Positions 7,591-17,471 of a DNA stretch of 64,000 nt are shown here, piece after piece (positions within the stretch are counted from its first letter, which is position 1; the number at the start of each line of letters is the position of its first letter). The stretch is from Acetobacterium wieringae (GTDB taxonomy: Bacteria > Bacillota > Clostridia > Eubacteriales > Eubacteriaceae). The stretch lies in assembly GCF_001766835.1 (NCBI RefSeq), contig NZ_LKEU01000037.1:143146-207145 (forward strand), read 5' to 3'. A program made the translations under genes and the position numbers. The notes below the pieces were generated by a model that did no database searches, was not told the DNA's origin, and saw only the letters and a list, made by a program, of their open reading frames with translations.

Positions 7591-10500
7591 CTAAACCTTC
7601 CTGATTTTAAATTGATCAATCATCTGTTTCAGTAACACGGATTGTCCGGAAAGCTCCTGACTGGCAGCCGCACTTTGTTCGGCGGTAGCCGAATTCTGCG
7701 AAACAACCTGAGCAATCTGTTCAACCCCGGTGTTAATTTGGGCAATACCTGTGGCCTGTTCATTGGAAGCACCAGCAATATTCCCAATTAAGCTGGTAAC
7801 CTTGCCGATGCCGGTGACGATTTCGTCCAGTGCTCCAGCGGTATCATTGGCTATTTTGGTGCCCTCCTGGACATTACTAATTGAACTTTCTATCAGAATG
7901 GTCGTCTCTTTGGCAGCTTCGGCACTTCTGGCGGCCAGGGTTCGAACTTCTTCGGCTACCACCGCAAAACCCTTGCCATGCTGGCCAGCCCGGGCGGCTT
8001 CGACGGCGGCGTTAAGGGCCAGGATATTGGTCTGAAACGCAATGTCATCAATGACTTTGATAATTTTAGAAATATCCTCAGATGATTTATTGATTTCCAC
8101 CATTGAACGCTGCATCTCGGTCATCTGTTGATTGCCTTTTTCAGCATTGCCCATCACATCAGCAGCCAATTCTCTGGCCTTGTTGGCATCCACGGCGTTA
8201 TTCTTGGTCTGATCGGCAATTTCGGCAATTGAAGCGGTCAGTTCCTGTATCGAGCTGGCCTGTTCGGTGGAGCCCTGAGCCAATGCCTGACTGCTGTCAG
8301 ACACCTGATTGGCGCCAACATTGACCTGGTCAGCGGCGATGTTTATGTCACCCATGACCGCATTGAGTGAATCGATAATCACATTAAGGGCATTGGAAAT
8401 GGTTACAAAATCGCCCCGGAAGGCTTGCGCATTTGCAATATCCAGATTTCCCAGCGACAATTGTTCGATCTTCTCAGTGATTTCGCCAACAACCTCCTCC
8501 AGTAGTGTGGCCGTGGAATTGACACTCTGCTTAAGTAAGGCCACATCGCCACGATAATCACCACTGATTCGAACCCGCAGATTTCCATTGGAAATTGCTG
8601 ACATGATGTCTCTCACTTCGCCCAAGGGTTTGTTCAATTCTTCGAGAATGGCATTCATACCGCCAACCACTTCCCGCCAGGCGCCCTGGAAGGTGGTGGC
8701 ATCGGCTCTGGCCTGAAGATTTCCATCAATGACAGCATTGGTAATCATATTGGCATCATCAATCAAGGTACCAATGGATTCCTTAACCAACATCAGGCTG
8801 TTATTGATCTCACTAAACTGAGCGCTGACTTCTTTGGTATATTCATCAGCGGCGATACAATTCATATCAAAATCAAGATCACCTTCGGCCAATCGCATCA
8901 GATTGGCACCAAGACGGGTGACTTCCGCTTTGGTATAGTCACTGACGCGAATCATCGGTGTGATATCCGTGATCACTTCGATAAAACCGATGTTCTCACC
9001 ATTTTTGTTTTTTAAGTAGGCAGTCGCCTGTTTATTGCTGCGACCAACCCATTCAGAATAGCTTTCGGAGTCGCTCTGATCCACCAGTTGCCGGATTCCA
9101 CAGCCTTGAGACTGACAAATACTGGTTCCGGCATTGAAACAATCCATCCCACAGGCCGAATTTCGATCCTTAATTACCCCATTTTTAATCATCAGCTCTT
9201 CAAATACATGATTCATAAAGGTCCATTTCATGTCGTTGTCTGTGACGTGAACCGGAATGGGAATCCCATCGATGATCGCCTCATACCAGAACATCTTGTC
9301 TACAACCGTGTCCAGAGTCTGATTAACACCAGCAATCACCTGTGCATACTCGCCGGAGTGATTTTCCACCCTTGCCCGCCGGGTGAAATCTCCCTGGATG
9401 GCTGCGTCGGAGAGCATAATGGTATCAGAAACCAGGTTGCCGATCGATTCCTTAATTGAAACCATGCTGCTACCCAGCACATCTTCTGAGGATTTTGGCT
9501 GGATGTTAATCGATAAATCGCCTTTGGCAATCGCTTGGGCTGTCTCAGACTGTTCCTTGATGTTCTCAGCCATATTTACAAAGGAACGGGTCAGCTCACC
9601 AATTTCATCATCTTTGGCACCTTCAGCCATGGTTTTATCAATATTGACGTCACCCAACGCCAGACAGTCAGCCGCTGCCACCAGCCGGGTAATCGGCCGG
9701 ATGAAATTTCGGGTAGAAACTACAATGATTGCCAGAATCACGATCAGTCCCAGACCAAAAATCAGTAACATCATTGTACGAATTCCTGAGAAGGTTTTAC
9801 TAAACTCTGACGTTGGAAGCCCAGTCGCCAGTACCCAACCGGTATTACCGATTTCGGTGACATACCCCCGGCTTTCGATGCCCCCCGTTGTATAGGTGAT
9901 CGGGCCGGTGGTCTTATCCATCAGTGCCGCAATGATATTTTCTGACATATCCGTATCGGCAAGCATGCCATTGCTGTACTCTTTATTGGGATGATCAAAA
10001 ACCATCCCGCTATTGGTTGAAACCACAAAAAATCCGTCTTCGCCAATTTTATTTTCAGCGATGATCTCTTTGATCCGGTCAATGGAAACATCCACACAGG
10101 TGGCCCCCATCAGTTCCTGAGTTCCTGGTTTAAATACCGGGGCAACCACACTGACAATGATCTTCTGGGTTGTGATATCCACGTATGGTTCCGAGATAAA
10201 AACTTTTTTTTGCGCTACCAGTTCTTTAAACCAGGGCCGGGCATTAATGTCATAGGACGGATCAGATACGACTCCGTCAGACTGGGTAAACTGACTGGAG
10301 TCGACGTCAGCAATCCAGGCCACCTGAATATTTTGGGGATCTGACGCTGCAACGTTGACCAGATGCTGCTTGATTTCCAGAAAATTGGCTGTTGAAGTAA
10401 TGCCCACCCCCGGTGTGACCTGATCGAACAGACTCTGAATTTCCGGACTTGCTGACAATTGACTGGCATCCTCCAGATATTTTGTAAAATATGTTTCGAT

Positions 10501-10668
10501 TTGATTTGAAACCGATTCAGACTGGGCTGATAATTCATTAACCTTAATTTCTGCAATCGACTGATCCACCACATACAGGGCAATCCCAGCGACAACTGCG
10601 AAAATAACCGCAACTGGTACTCCAATCCCCAGTAGCATCCGAACAAGTAAACCTCTCTTATGATTCAT
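7591..10668 (-). CDS. Methyl-accepting chemotaxis protein with dCache sensor and Cys-rich PAS
   Basis: 1025-residue membrane chemoreceptor. TM1 is about residues 12-33, a dCache-type ligand-binding domain about 40-295 (S-x-P-Y-V-D near 160), TM2 about 298-318, then HAMP and HAMP-like repeats. A PAS domain (about 462-575) carries Cys506, Cys510, Cys518 and Cys523 in the order C-x3-C-x7-C-x4-C, followed by further HAMP-like segments and the signalling domain with the conserved hairpin ([20 protein letters not shown]). It would relay attractant or redox signals to CheA. AAGGAAAAG precedes the ATG. The Cys set recurs in the receptor at 32198-35347, so it probably binds metal or senses redox state. 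Confidence 0.92.
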   Translation of the reverse strand: MNHKRGLLVRMLLGIGVPVAVIFAVVAGIALYVVDQSIAEIKVNELSAQSESVSNQIETYFTKYLEDASQLSASPEIQSLFDQVTPGVGITSTANFLEIKQHLVNVAASDPQNIQVAWIADVDSSQFTQSDGVVSDPSYDINARPWFKELVAQKKVFISEPYVDITTQKIIVSVVAPVFKPGTQELMGATCVDVSIDRIKEIIAENKIGEDGFFVVSTNSGMVFDHPNKEYSNGMLADTDMSENIIAALMDKTTGPITYTTGGIESRGYVTEIGNTGWVLATGLPTSEFSKTFSGIRTMMLLIFGLGLIVILAIIVVSTRNFIRPITRLVAAADCLALGDVNIDKTMAEGAKDDEIGELTRSFVNMAENIKEQSETAQAIAKGDLSINIQPKSSEDVLGSSMVSIKESIGNLVSDTIMLSDAAIQGDFTRRARVENHSGEYAQVIAGVNQTLDTVVDKMFWYEAIIDGIPIPVHVTDNDMKWTFMNHVFEELMIKNGVIKDRNSACGMDCFNAGTSICQSQGCGIRQLVDQSDSESYSEWVGRSNKQATAYLKNKNGENIGFIEVITDITPMIRVSDYTKAEVTRLGANLMRLAEGDLDFDMNCIAADEYTKEVSAQFSEINNSLMLVKESIGTLIDDANMITNAVIDGNLQARADATTFQGAWREVVGGMNAILEELNKPLGEVRDIMSAISNGNLRVRISGDYRGDVALLKQSVNSTATLLEEVVGEITEKIEQLSLGNLDIANAQAFRGDFVTISNALNVIIDSLNAVMGDINIAADQVNVGANQVSDSSQALAQGSTEQASSIQELTASIAEIADQTKNNAVDANKARELAADVMGNAEKGNQQMTEMQRSMVEINKSSEDISKIIKVIDDIAFQTNILALNAAVEAARAGQHGKGFAVVAEEVRTLAARSAEAAKETTILIESSISNVQEGTKIANDTAGALDEIVTGIGKVTSLIGNIAGASNEQATGIAQINTGVEQIAQVVSQNSATAEQSAAASQELSGQSVLLKQMIDQFKIRKV

Positions 10669-11073
10669 ACTCTTTTCCTTATGATATCCTCGATATCATT
10701 TTCGTCCTTTCTTCGTTGATATATTTTTGTAGTGTGACCGACCTAAAACCTTTTGTCATGATGTTACCATAAAATTGAAGGGTTGATTCTTCTCCAAACA
10801 TTTTTTACATCCATTTAACATTTACTCGATTTATTTCTTCCAGTTCCTTTCAAAAAAGACAAAAATGAGCGCAACAAAGCCGCGTTAACGGCTTCATCGC
10901 ACTCATCTAATGTCGGTTATTATTTTATTGAACTTATTCTATAACAGATCAAATAAAAAGGCAACTAAACTTTTTGCCAGAGCCAGACGACAGACCACCA
11001 ATGAACTGCAAATTATTTCCCTGAAAATCGCTGTAAATTGTTCCGATTGTTACTATTTCTGTTTGTTTTGCTG
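10669..11073. other. Intergenic region between chemoreceptor and oxidase cluster
   Basis: Two structures are visible. A perfect palindrome ATGATATC-CTC-GATATCAT form (10681-10699) lies just upstream of the chemoreceptor ribosome binding site. An imperfect hairpin (10865-10906; arms ATGAG..GC..AAGCCG and CGGCTT..GC.CTCAT) is followed by T-rich sequence on the minus strand and may be a terminator or leader structure. No gene seen. Confidence 0.45.
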
Positions 11074-11159
11074 TGATATATTATGTTCAACCTAGAAAAA
11101 CCACAGAAAAATCGAGACAAAGACGTCGAAAAAAATCTTCGGCGTCTTTGTCATTTTTT
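11074..11159 (+). promoter_or_regulatory. Extended -10 promoter and leader terminator (attenuator) of the ridA operon
   Basis: TGA-TATATT (11074-11082) is an extended -10 element with no good -35. About 30 nt after the expected start, a 15-bp stem GACAAAGACGTCGAA/TTCGGCGTCTTTGTC (11116-11152) is followed by ATTTTTT. It would end transcription before ridA unless relieved. A sequence-related arrangement with compensating stem changes precedes the AraC gene at 15105-15191. Confidence 0.68.
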
Positions 11160-11210
11160 GAAGGCAAGACAAAAAATCTATTTGAATTCATTGCGAAAGG
11201 AAGTAATACC

Positions 11211-11618
11211 ATGTCACGAATTAATTATTCATCAGGAGCACCTTTAGAAGAAAAAGTCGGCTATTCACGGATGGTAAAAATCGGCAATCTGATTATGATC
11301 GGTGGCACCACCTCGGTTCAGCCGGACGGCAGTGTTTACGGCGAAGGCGATCCCTATGCACAGGCCAAATACATTTTTGAAAAACACGTTAAACTCTTAG
11401 AACAGGCTGGCGCAAGCCCAGCCGATGTTGTCAAAGTCATGTGTTATGCTACCCGGATGTCCGATTGCGGTGAAATTGGCCGGGCTTATTCGGAGTTTTT
11501 TAAAGAGTATCGGCCGCTTTTTACCGCAGTGGGAACAACGGAGCTCAACCGCCCCACCCAACTATGTGAGATTGAAATGACGGCGATTATCATTTCCGAT
11601 GAAGGTGGGTGTGAGTGA
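11211..11618 (+). CDS. RidA-family (YjgF/Rid) deaminase-like protein
   Basis: 135-residue cytosolic protein of the Rid superfamily, which hydrolyses reactive imines or enamines made by amino acid and amine oxidation. It has the family core (G-x-T-S-V-Q-P-D-G near residue 35, Y-A-Q-A-K-Y-I-F near 48, R-P-T-Q-L-C-E-I-E-M near the C-terminus). The usual imine-binding Arg may be replaced by the local R-P-T-Q-L-C context, so it may belong to a divergent Rid subgroup. I chose the ATG with GAAAGGAAG 9 nt upstream; the frame extends further but overlaps the leader terminator. It is first in an operon of flavoprotein dehydrogenase subunits, which fits removal of an imine product. Confidence 0.86.
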   Translation: MSRINYSSGAPLEEKVGYSRMVKIGNLIMIGGTTSVQPDGSVYGEGDPYAQAKYIFEKHVKLLEQAGASPADVVKVMCYATRMSDCGEIGRAYSEFFKEYRPLFTAVGTTELNRPTQLCEIEMTAIIISDEGGCE

Positions 11619-11947
11619 TGAACCGGATCAACGAACATCCCATTCTTGGCGAACCTGAAAAAGGCCAGCTGGTGTCCTTTTATATGGATGGCAAGCCGAT
11701 GGAAGGTTATGCTGGTGAACCCATTGCCGTCGCCCTGAAAGCCGCCGGCGTGATGACTCACCGCTACACCCAGAAAAATCATGAGCCCCGGGGGATTTTT
11801 TGTGCCATTGGCCGCTGCACCGACTGTGTCATGATCGTTGATGGTGTGCCCAATATCCGCACCTGTATTACCCCATTAGTTTCCGGGATGCAGATTCAGA
11901 CCCAGGATGGGGTCACAGCACTGGAGGTAAGCGATGAAACGTTATGA
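11618..11947 (+). CDS. Small [2Fe-2S] subunit of a heteromeric amine/imino-acid dehydrogenase
   Basis: 109-residue plant-type 2Fe-2S ferredoxin-like subunit. The cysteines are Cys62, Cys67, Cys70 and Cys83 (C-x4-C-x2-C-x12-C), as in HcnA and the small subunits of sarcosine oxidase and D-hydroxyproline or L-proline dehydrogenases. Its ATG overlaps the ridA stop (ATGA) and its end overlaps the next gene by 14 nt, so expression is coupled. Predicted to carry electrons between the FAD subunits. Confidence 0.88.
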   Translation: MNRINEHPILGEPEKGQLVSFYMDGKPMEGYAGEPIAVALKAAGVMTHRYTQKNHEPRGIFCAIGRCTDCVMIVDGVPNIRTCITPLVSGMQIQTQDGVTALEVSDETL

Positions 11948-13541
11948 TTTAATCGTCGTGGGAGCCGGTCCTGCCGGACTCTCAGCGGCTATTGAAGCCG
12001 CCCGATGCGGCATGAAGGTTGCCGTTTTTGATGAAAATGCCAAACCCGGCGGACAATTATTTAAGCAAATCCATAAATTTTTCGGTTCAAAAGAACACCA
12101 GGCCAAGATTCGCGGTTACAAAATTGGTGAAACACTACTCGCCGAGGCTGATGAATCCGGGGTTGAAGTATTTCTCAATGCCACCGTCGCAGGCATTTAT
12201 CTGGACAAAGAAGTGCTGGTTCAAATCGGTGAAGCAATGACGCACTTCAAGGCCGATACCATCATTATCGCTACTGGGGCAGCGGAAAACATGGTCACCT
12301 TTGATGGCTGGACCCTACCTGGGGTGATTGGTGCCGGAGCCGCCCAGACGATGATGAATCTTTACGGCATCAAGCCCGGTCAACGGGTACTGATGCTGGG
12401 CAGCGGCAATGTCGGTCTGGTGGTCAGCTTCCAGCTGATGCAGGCTGGCTGTGAAGTAGTGGCCCTGGTGGATGCTGCTCCCAGGATAGGCGGCTATGGC
12501 GTTCACGCCGCCAAAATCGCCCGCAGTGGGGTGCCTTTTTATCTATCTCATACCATTACTAAAGCTGATGGGACTGATTGCGTCACAGGCGTGACGATTG
12601 CCGAGGTTGATGAAGCGTTCACTCCGATCCCCGGCACCGAGAAACACTTTGATGTGGATACCATCTGTCTGGCCGTCGGTCTCTCGCCAATGTCGCAGCT
12701 ACTGAAAATGGCTGGTTGCAATATGGTTGATGATCCCCGGCGCGGCGGTCAGGTACCCTTGGTTTCTGAAAATGGTCAAACCTCAATTCCCGGTCTCTTT
12801 GCTGCTGGGGATGTTTCTGGCATCGAAGAAGCCAGCTCAGCCATGATTGGTGGCCGGATGTCCGGTCTGGCAGCCGCAGCTTATCTGGGCTTTCTCAGTG
12901 AGCAGGATAAAGATAAGCGTCTGGCTGACCTGGAAATCGCCCTCGATAGCCTGCACCAGGGGATGTTTGCCCCCGGCAGCAAGGGCCAAGCCTTCGCCAA
13001 AACCGATGAAGGGATTGCCGTGTCCCAGAGTCTGCTTAAAAAAGGCTATCTTGATGATACTGATCTTGAGCGCTTTTTTCATCGATCTGATCAAACTGAT
13101 AAAAAATCCGGTATCCATCCGGTGATCGAATGTACTCAGAACATTCCCTGCAATCCCTGTCAGGATGCCTGTACCAGGGGTTGCATAAAAATTGGTAAAA
13201 CCATCACCGCCCTGCCCCGAATTGATGCCGCCAACAGCTGCACCGGCTGTGGTCTGTGTATCGCTTCCTGTTCCGGTCAGGCCATCTTTCTGGTGGATGA
13301 AGACTACGCTCCGGGCTACGCCAGCATTACCCTACCCTATGAATTTTTACCCCTGCCCCAAAAGGGCCAACTGGGAACAGCCCTGAGCCGCAGCGGTCAA
13401 CCACTGAGCACCGCCGAAATCATCGATGTTCGCAGTGCCAAGGCCTTTGACCACACCACCCTGGTCACCATCAAGGTACCGGTAGCTCAAGCCATGACCG
13501 CCCGGTTTTTTAAACCCGCAACCCATGCGGCCGGACAATAA
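11934..13541 (+). CDS. FAD/NAD(P)-binding subunit with C-terminal ferredoxin domain
   Basis: 535 residues. The N-terminus has a Rossmann G-A-G-P-A-G motif near residue 10; a second dinucleotide motif G-S-G-N-V-G lies near 155; A-A-G-D-V-S-G near 285 is the FAD phosphate region. Residues about 400-450 carry many cysteines, including C-T-G-C-G-L-C-I-A-S-C, indicating at least one [4Fe-4S] cluster. This resembles the HcnB or opine/hydroxyproline dehydrogenase alpha subunit plus a ferredoxin module. GGAGG lies 6 nt before the ATG. In this anaerobe, electrons probably go to ferredoxin or NAD+ rather than oxygen. Confidence 0.87.
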   Translation: MKRYDLIVVGAGPAGLSAAIEAARCGMKVAVFDENAKPGGQLFKQIHKFFGSKEHQAKIRGYKIGETLLAEADESGVEVFLNATVAGIYLDKEVLVQIGEAMTHFKADTIIIATGAAENMVTFDGWTLPGVIGAGAAQTMMNLYGIKPGQRVLMLGSGNVGLVVSFQLMQAGCEVVALVDAAPRIGGYGVHAAKIARSGVPFYLSHTITKADGTDCVTGVTIAEVDEAFTPIPGTEKHFDVDTICLAVGLSPMSQLLKMAGCNMVDDPRRGGQVPLVSENGQTSIPGLFAAGDVSGIEEASSAMIGGRMSGLAAAAYLGFLSEQDKDKRLADLEIALDSLHQGMFAPGSKGQAFAKTDEGIAVSQSLLKKGYLDDTDLERFFHRSDQTDKKSGIHPVIECTQNIPCNPCQDACTRGCIKIGKTITALPRIDAANSCTGCGLCIASCSGQAIFLVDEDYAPGYASITLPYEFLPLPQKGQLGTALSRSGQPLSTAEIIDVRSAKAFDHTTLVTIKVPVAQAMTARFFKPATHAAGQ

Positions 13542-13558
13542 GAAAAGGAGAAACGACG

Positions 13559-13888
13559 ATGAAATCTATTAATGATCGTTCACAAAATATCGGTTCCTTC
13601 GTTTCCCAGGCTGACGACACCATCATCATCTGCCGCTGCGAAGAAATCACCAAGGGCGAAATTCGCCAAGCGATTCACGACGGAATGTTTACTGTTAATG
13701 AAATCCGGCGTTACCTGCGGGCTGGGATGGGGCTTTGTCAGGGCCAAACCTGCGGTAAGCTGGTTAAAAACCTGATTGCCCGGGAGCTTTGCGTCATCCC
13801 CGATCAATTGGATCCGGCCACCAGCCGATCACCCATGCGGCCGGTGGAAATGAAAGTATTAGGAAATGAAGAGGTGACCCATGTCTAA
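13559..13888 (+). CDS. BFD-type [2Fe-2S] subunit
   Basis: 109 residues with the bacterioferritin-associated-ferredoxin pattern Cys25-x-Cys27 and Cys60-x4-Cys65 (ICRCEE and LCQGQTC). In many heteromeric sarcosine, opine and hydroxyproline oxidoreductases this module is fused to the alpha subunit or separate, as here. AAAAGGAG precedes the ATG; its end overlaps the next gene by 8 nt. It probably completes the electron path of the complex. Confidence 0.87.
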   Translation: MKSINDRSQNIGSFVSQADDTIIICRCEEITKGEIRQAIHDGMFTVNEIRRYLRAGMGLCQGQTCGKLVKNLIARELCVIPDQLDPATSRSPMRPVEMKVLGNEEVTHV

Positions 13889-15008
13889 ACATACTGACGT
13901 GATTATTATTGGCGCAGGTATCATCGGTAATGCCACCGCCTACTATCTGGCTAGAAAAGGCCTGTCGGTGACGGTTCTTGAAGCCAGCAAGGATATTGGC
14001 ATTGGTGGTTCGTCCCGAAATGGTGGCGGTGTCCGCCAGTCCGGCCGGGATACCCGGGAACTGCCGCTGGCGATGTGGGGGATTAAAAACCTCTGGCCGG
14101 GACTGTCCGAAGAACTGGGTGTGGATGTGGAATACACCCAAAAAGGTAATCTGCGACTGGGGAAAACGGAGGCCCATCAAAAAATTCTTCAGGGCTTAAC
14201 GGATAAGGCCGTAGCCTGCGGGTTGGATGTCCGGATGATCAACGGCGATGAAATTCGGGCCATTAATCCCTACCTTTCCGACGAAGTCACCTGTGCCAGC
14301 TGGTGTCCCACCGACGGCCATGCCAATCCGCTGACAGCAACCCTCGGTTACTATAAAAAAGCCCGGGAATTGGGCGTCCGCTTTATTACCGAAGCACCCT
14401 GTTTCGAACTGCGAAAAATTAAGGGTGTGATCCGTCAGGTTGTCACCCCGGATGCCATCTATGAAGCCGACAAGGTGCTGGTGGCGGCCGGTTTTGACAG
14501 CCGCAAAATATTAGCGACTGTCGGCATCGATGTGCCAATGATGCCGCTTAAAATGGAATGTCTGGTTACCGAAGCCGAACCGCCGATGTTTCTGCAAATG
14601 CTGGGGACAGCTGATGCCGATTTTTACGGCCATCAGTCCAAGCATGGTTCCTTTGTTTTTGGTGGATCCTCTGGTTTTGAACACCTCAACAAAGACAATG
14701 GCAGCCCCATTTCCAGTAGCATCGGCGCCTCCTGTACCTGCCGGGGGATTATTAAATACTTCCCTGCACTTGCCGATGCCAAGATCGTCCGGGCCTGGGC
14801 TGGCTGGCTGGATGACTGTGCCGACCATGTTCCTGTGATCAGCCCGGTGGCAGAAGTGCCCGGTTTGTATATCGCCTGCGCTTTTTCTGGCCACGGCTTT
14901 GGGATTGCTCCGGCGGTGGGCTACAACGTCGCCGAAATGATTGCTGACGGTCACTCCACTATCGATTTGTCAGCCCTCCGATACGACCGCTTTCAACCCA
15001 AACAATAA
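13881..15008 (+). CDS. DAO-type FAD-dependent substrate-oxidising subunit
   Basis: 375-residue D-amino-acid-oxidase-fold protein (PF01266). The FAD motif G-A-G-I-I-G lies at residues about 11-16, G-G-S-S-R-N-G-G-G-V-R-Q-S near 45 matches the glycine/sarcosine oxidase loop, and G-H-G-F-G-I-A-P-A near 345 is the FAD-binding C-terminal motif. Length matches the sarcosine oxidase beta and HcnC class. This subunit should bind the amine or imino acid. The substrate is not readable; sarcosine, proline, hydroxyproline or a related N-alkyl amino acid are candidates. No signal peptide. Confidence 0.87.
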   Translation: MSKHTDVIIIGAGIIGNATAYYLARKGLSVTVLEASKDIGIGGSSRNGGGVRQSGRDTRELPLAMWGIKNLWPGLSEELGVDVEYTQKGNLRLGKTEAHQKILQGLTDKAVACGLDVRMINGDEIRAINPYLSDEVTCASWCPTDGHANPLTATLGYYKKARELGVRFITEAPCFELRKIKGVIRQVVTPDAIYEADKVLVAAGFDSRKILATVGIDVPMMPLKMECLVTEAEPPMFLQMLGTADADFYGHQSKHGSFVFGGSSGFEHLNKDNGSPISSSIGASCTCRGIIKYFPALADAKIVRAWAGWLDDCADHVPVISPVAEVPGLYIACAFSGHGFGIAPAVGYNVAEMIADGHSTIDLSALRYDRFQPKQ

Positions 15009-15104
15009 GCCTGGACTAGGCTCAATACGAAAATTAGAATTTTCTTAACTATGATTGCAAATGTAATTTAGTGCCGATTTTTACTATTCTTTTCTTTCGA
15101 ACTA

Positions 15105-15191
15105 TGGTATATTGTATACATAATAAGCAGTGAACCAACAACTACTCAGACAAGGATGTCGAAATCGAAATTTCGGCGTCCTTGTTTTTTT
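15105..15191 (+). promoter_or_regulatory. Extended -10 promoter and leader terminator upstream of the AraC gene
   Basis: TGG-TATATT (15105-15113) is an extended -10. A 16-bp stem ACAAGGATGTCGAAAT/ATTTCGGCGTCCTTGT (15150-15185) with loop CGAA is followed by seven T. Upstream sequence (CCGATTTTTACTATT) matches that of the ridA leader, so the two control regions are related. Confidence 0.68.
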
Positions 15192-15255
15192 ATGTCGGTT
15201 CTTGCCAATTATCCAGTTTGTTCAGAAAGGAAAGCGCACGCTTCAGGTTTTAGCT

Positions 15256-16119
15256 ATGATTGATCTATTGCAACGGTATGGCTCTTATGCATCATCCCCA
15301 CAAGAAAAGGAAAGTATCATCATCCCTAAACAACCCTTGATGGTCAAGCACGCCCAGGGTTATGAGTACTTTGACTACCGGGCTTATGGTATCTCCCACT
15401 TTTATCGCTTCCAGGTTACCCAGGAAATGTTAGAAACCGCCACCATCGTTCCCGATGGCACCGTCGACATCGTCTTCCGCTGCGGCCAGGATCATCTGGA
15501 TGCAACCTGCTATGGTGCCGTTCTGAAAATGCATTCGATTGAATATGCATCGGTTTTTCATCTCAACGATACTATTTTTGGCATCCGCTTTCTGCCTGGC
15601 AAAGCGTTTTTACCTAAGGGCTATCCGATTGGCAGCCTGACCGAGAGCTCTGTGCCACTCCCGGAAATCTGCGAGGATCAAGCTATGATGGAAGGCATTA
15701 CCCGCAGTAACGATTTTAAGGAACAGATTGAGTTGTTTCTCGATGCCTATATTCCTGACTATCAGAACTATTACAGCCCCGGCGTTCGTCCTTTCAGTTA
15801 TCGGATGGTGGATGAGATCACCAAGGTCGTCGGGATTATCAATGTTAATGAATTAAGCCAAAAAGTCGGCTATACACCCCGTTATATCAACCAGCTTTTT
15901 AATAAAGAAATTGGCTTGCCACCCAAGACCTTCTCCAAAATCATCCGTTTCCAGAATGTGTTGCTGGCGCTGGGGAAAGATCAGCATATTTCAACCATCG
16001 CCGCAGACATGGGCTATTTTGATCAGTCCCACCTGCTTAAGGAATTCAAGCAATTCACGGGAATCTCTCCCGGAAATTACCGTAAATCCCTGACTAAAGG
16101 CACTGCTATCCGAATTTGA
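15256..16119 (+). CDS. AraC-family transcriptional regulator
   Basis: 287 residues with an N-terminal beta-rich sensor (about 30-150) and a C-terminal double HTH (about 190-283; Y-F-D-Q-S-H-L-L-K-E-F-K-Q-F-T-G typical of HTH_18). The frame is open further upstream, but that part spans the leader terminator; the ATG at 15256 follows CAGG weakly, so the start is uncertain. It sits between the oxidoreductase operon and the ornithine-cyclodeaminase-like gene and probably activates both in response to the amine substrate. Confidence 0.83.
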   Translation: MIDLLQRYGSYASSPQEKESIIIPKQPLMVKHAQGYEYFDYRAYGISHFYRFQVTQEMLETATIVPDGTVDIVFRCGQDHLDATCYGAVLKMHSIEYASVFHLNDTIFGIRFLPGKAFLPKGYPIGSLTESSVPLPEICEDQAMMEGITRSNDFKEQIELFLDAYIPDYQNYYSPGVRPFSYRMVDEITKVVGIINVNELSQKVGYTPRYINQLFNKEIGLPPKTFSKIIRFQNVLLALGKDQHISTIAADMGYFDQSHLLKEFKQFTGISPGNYRKSLTKGTAIRI

Positions 16120-16186
16120 ACAAAAAACTTTATTCATCCTGTTTATTCAAGAACACTAAAATAAAAATTATTTGGAGGTTTATATT

Positions 16187-17329
16187 ATGACATTACCAGG
16201 AATTGATTTTTTGTATTTAAATGAAGTCGATATGATTAAGGCGGGGGTCAACAATGTTGTGGCCTGTACTGACTGTATGGAAGAGTTGTTAAAGCTGCTC
16301 GATATGGGTGACTACCGGATGGGTGGTGATAATGGCAATTCCCACGGTTGTATGATTACCTTCCCGGAAGATCCCGAATTCCCCAATATGCCAAAGAACG
16401 GCCCAGACCGTCGCTTTATGGCGATGCCCGCCTATGTCGGCGGCAAGTTTGACGTCGCCGGAATGAAATGGTACGGTTCCAATGTAGCGAACCGGGATAA
16501 AAATCTGCCCCGTTCGATTTTGATGATGATGCTTAACGATAAGGACACCAGCGCACCACTGGCCTTAATGTCCGCCAACCTGCTCAGTGCTTACCGGACT
16601 GCGGCCGTTCCTGGTGTCGGCGTCAAAAATCTGGCCCTTAAAGATGCCAAAGTGCTGGCAATTATCGGTCCGGGCGTCATCAACTCCACTGCCATCGAAA
16701 CCTTTGCCGCCCTACGACCAAGTCTGACGACCCTTAAAATAAAAGGCCGGGGCCAGGCCTCCATCGACCGTTGTATTGAATTCGTTAAGGAAAAATGCCC
16801 GCAGTTTACCGAAATTATAGTTTGCGAAACCCTGGAAGAATGTGTTCGGGGATCTGATATTCTTAGCTTTGCCACCTCAACTCCAATGGGTGCTGGTCCT
16901 TCGGCCTATCCTTTTGTAGATGCCGAGTGGATTAAGCCCGGTGCCCTGTTCTGTCTGCCTGGAGCGGCTGATTTTACCGATGAATTTATCCAAAGCGATA
17001 AAACCAAGCTGGTGGTTGACAACATTTCCCTATATGAAGCCTGGGCCGAAGAATATCCCTACCCGACCTATAATATCGTTTATATCCTCGGTTCCAAATT
17101 TATGGACATGATCCATGATGGCAAACTGGCCAAAACCGATATCCACGATTTAGGAGCCATCTTAAACGGCAAGGTGCCCGGCCGGGAAAGCGACGACCAG
17201 ATTATCCTCTACTCGGTCGGTGGGATGCCGGTGGAAGATGTCGCCTGGGGTAAAGAGGTTTATGACTATGCCCGTAAGCATAATATCGGGGTTAATCTGA
17301 ATCTTTGGGATAAACCATCTTTATACTAA
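16187..17329 (+). CDS. Ornithine cyclodeaminase/mu-crystallin family protein
   Basis: 380-residue NAD(P)-dependent enzyme of the OCD family, whose members include ornithine cyclodeaminase, alanine dehydrogenase and pyrroline-2-carboxylate reductase. The substrate region K-W-Y-G-S-N near residue 90, S-A-Y-R-T-A-A-V near 145 and the Rossmann start V-L-A-I-I-G-P-G-V near 160 are clear. TTTGGAGG lies 8 nt before the ATG. In an operon region for imino-acid oxidation it may reduce or process the cyclic imine product. The exact reaction cannot be assigned. Confidence 0.85.
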   Translation: MTLPGIDFLYLNEVDMIKAGVNNVVACTDCMEELLKLLDMGDYRMGGDNGNSHGCMITFPEDPEFPNMPKNGPDRRFMAMPAYVGGKFDVAGMKWYGSNVANRDKNLPRSILMMMLNDKDTSAPLALMSANLLSAYRTAAVPGVGVKNLALKDAKVLAIIGPGVINSTAIETFAALRPSLTTLKIKGRGQASIDRCIEFVKEKCPQFTEIIVCETLEECVRGSDILSFATSTPMGAGPSAYPFVDAEWIKPGALFCLPGAADFTDEFIQSDKTKLVVDNISLYEAWAEEYPYPTYNIVYILGSKFMDMIHDGKLAKTDIHDLGAILNGKVPGRESDDQIILYSVGGMPVEDVAWGKEVYDYARKHNIGVNLNLWDKPSLY

Positions 17330-17380
17330 GATCAAAACGATCCCGAATCTCGACTGGACAAAACACCTAAGCATATAAAT

Positions 17381-17420
17381 AAACCCTTTACCATTTGCTT
17401 ATAATTGGTAAAGGGTTTTC
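17381..17420. terminator. Bidirectional terminator between convergent genes
   Basis: AAACCCTTTACCA/TGGTAAAGGGTTT stem with a 12-nt loop lies between the plus-strand OCD gene and the minus-strand acetyltransferase gene. Confidence 0.78.
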
Positions 17421-17438
17421 GTTCGTCGATAAATTGTC

Positions 17439-17471
17439 AGCACTGGCGTTACCGTAGCACTGGCGTTACCG
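17439..17471. repeat. 17-bp tandem duplication at the acetyltransferase 3' end
   Basis: AGCACTGGCGTTACCG occurs twice in tandem with a 17-bp period. The stop codon of the minus-strand acetyltransferase lies in one copy, so the duplication is just outside its reading frame. Probably a replication slippage scar. Confidence 0.75.

Noticed and set aside
9383..9895. A 170-codon plus-strand frame within the first chemoreceptor
   Set aside because: Shadow of the chemoreceptor; no binding site and low-complexity composition.
17439..17471. Attachment site or CRISPR-like repeat
   Set aside because: Only two abutting copies of 17 bp and no integrase or Cas gene; a slippage duplication explains it.
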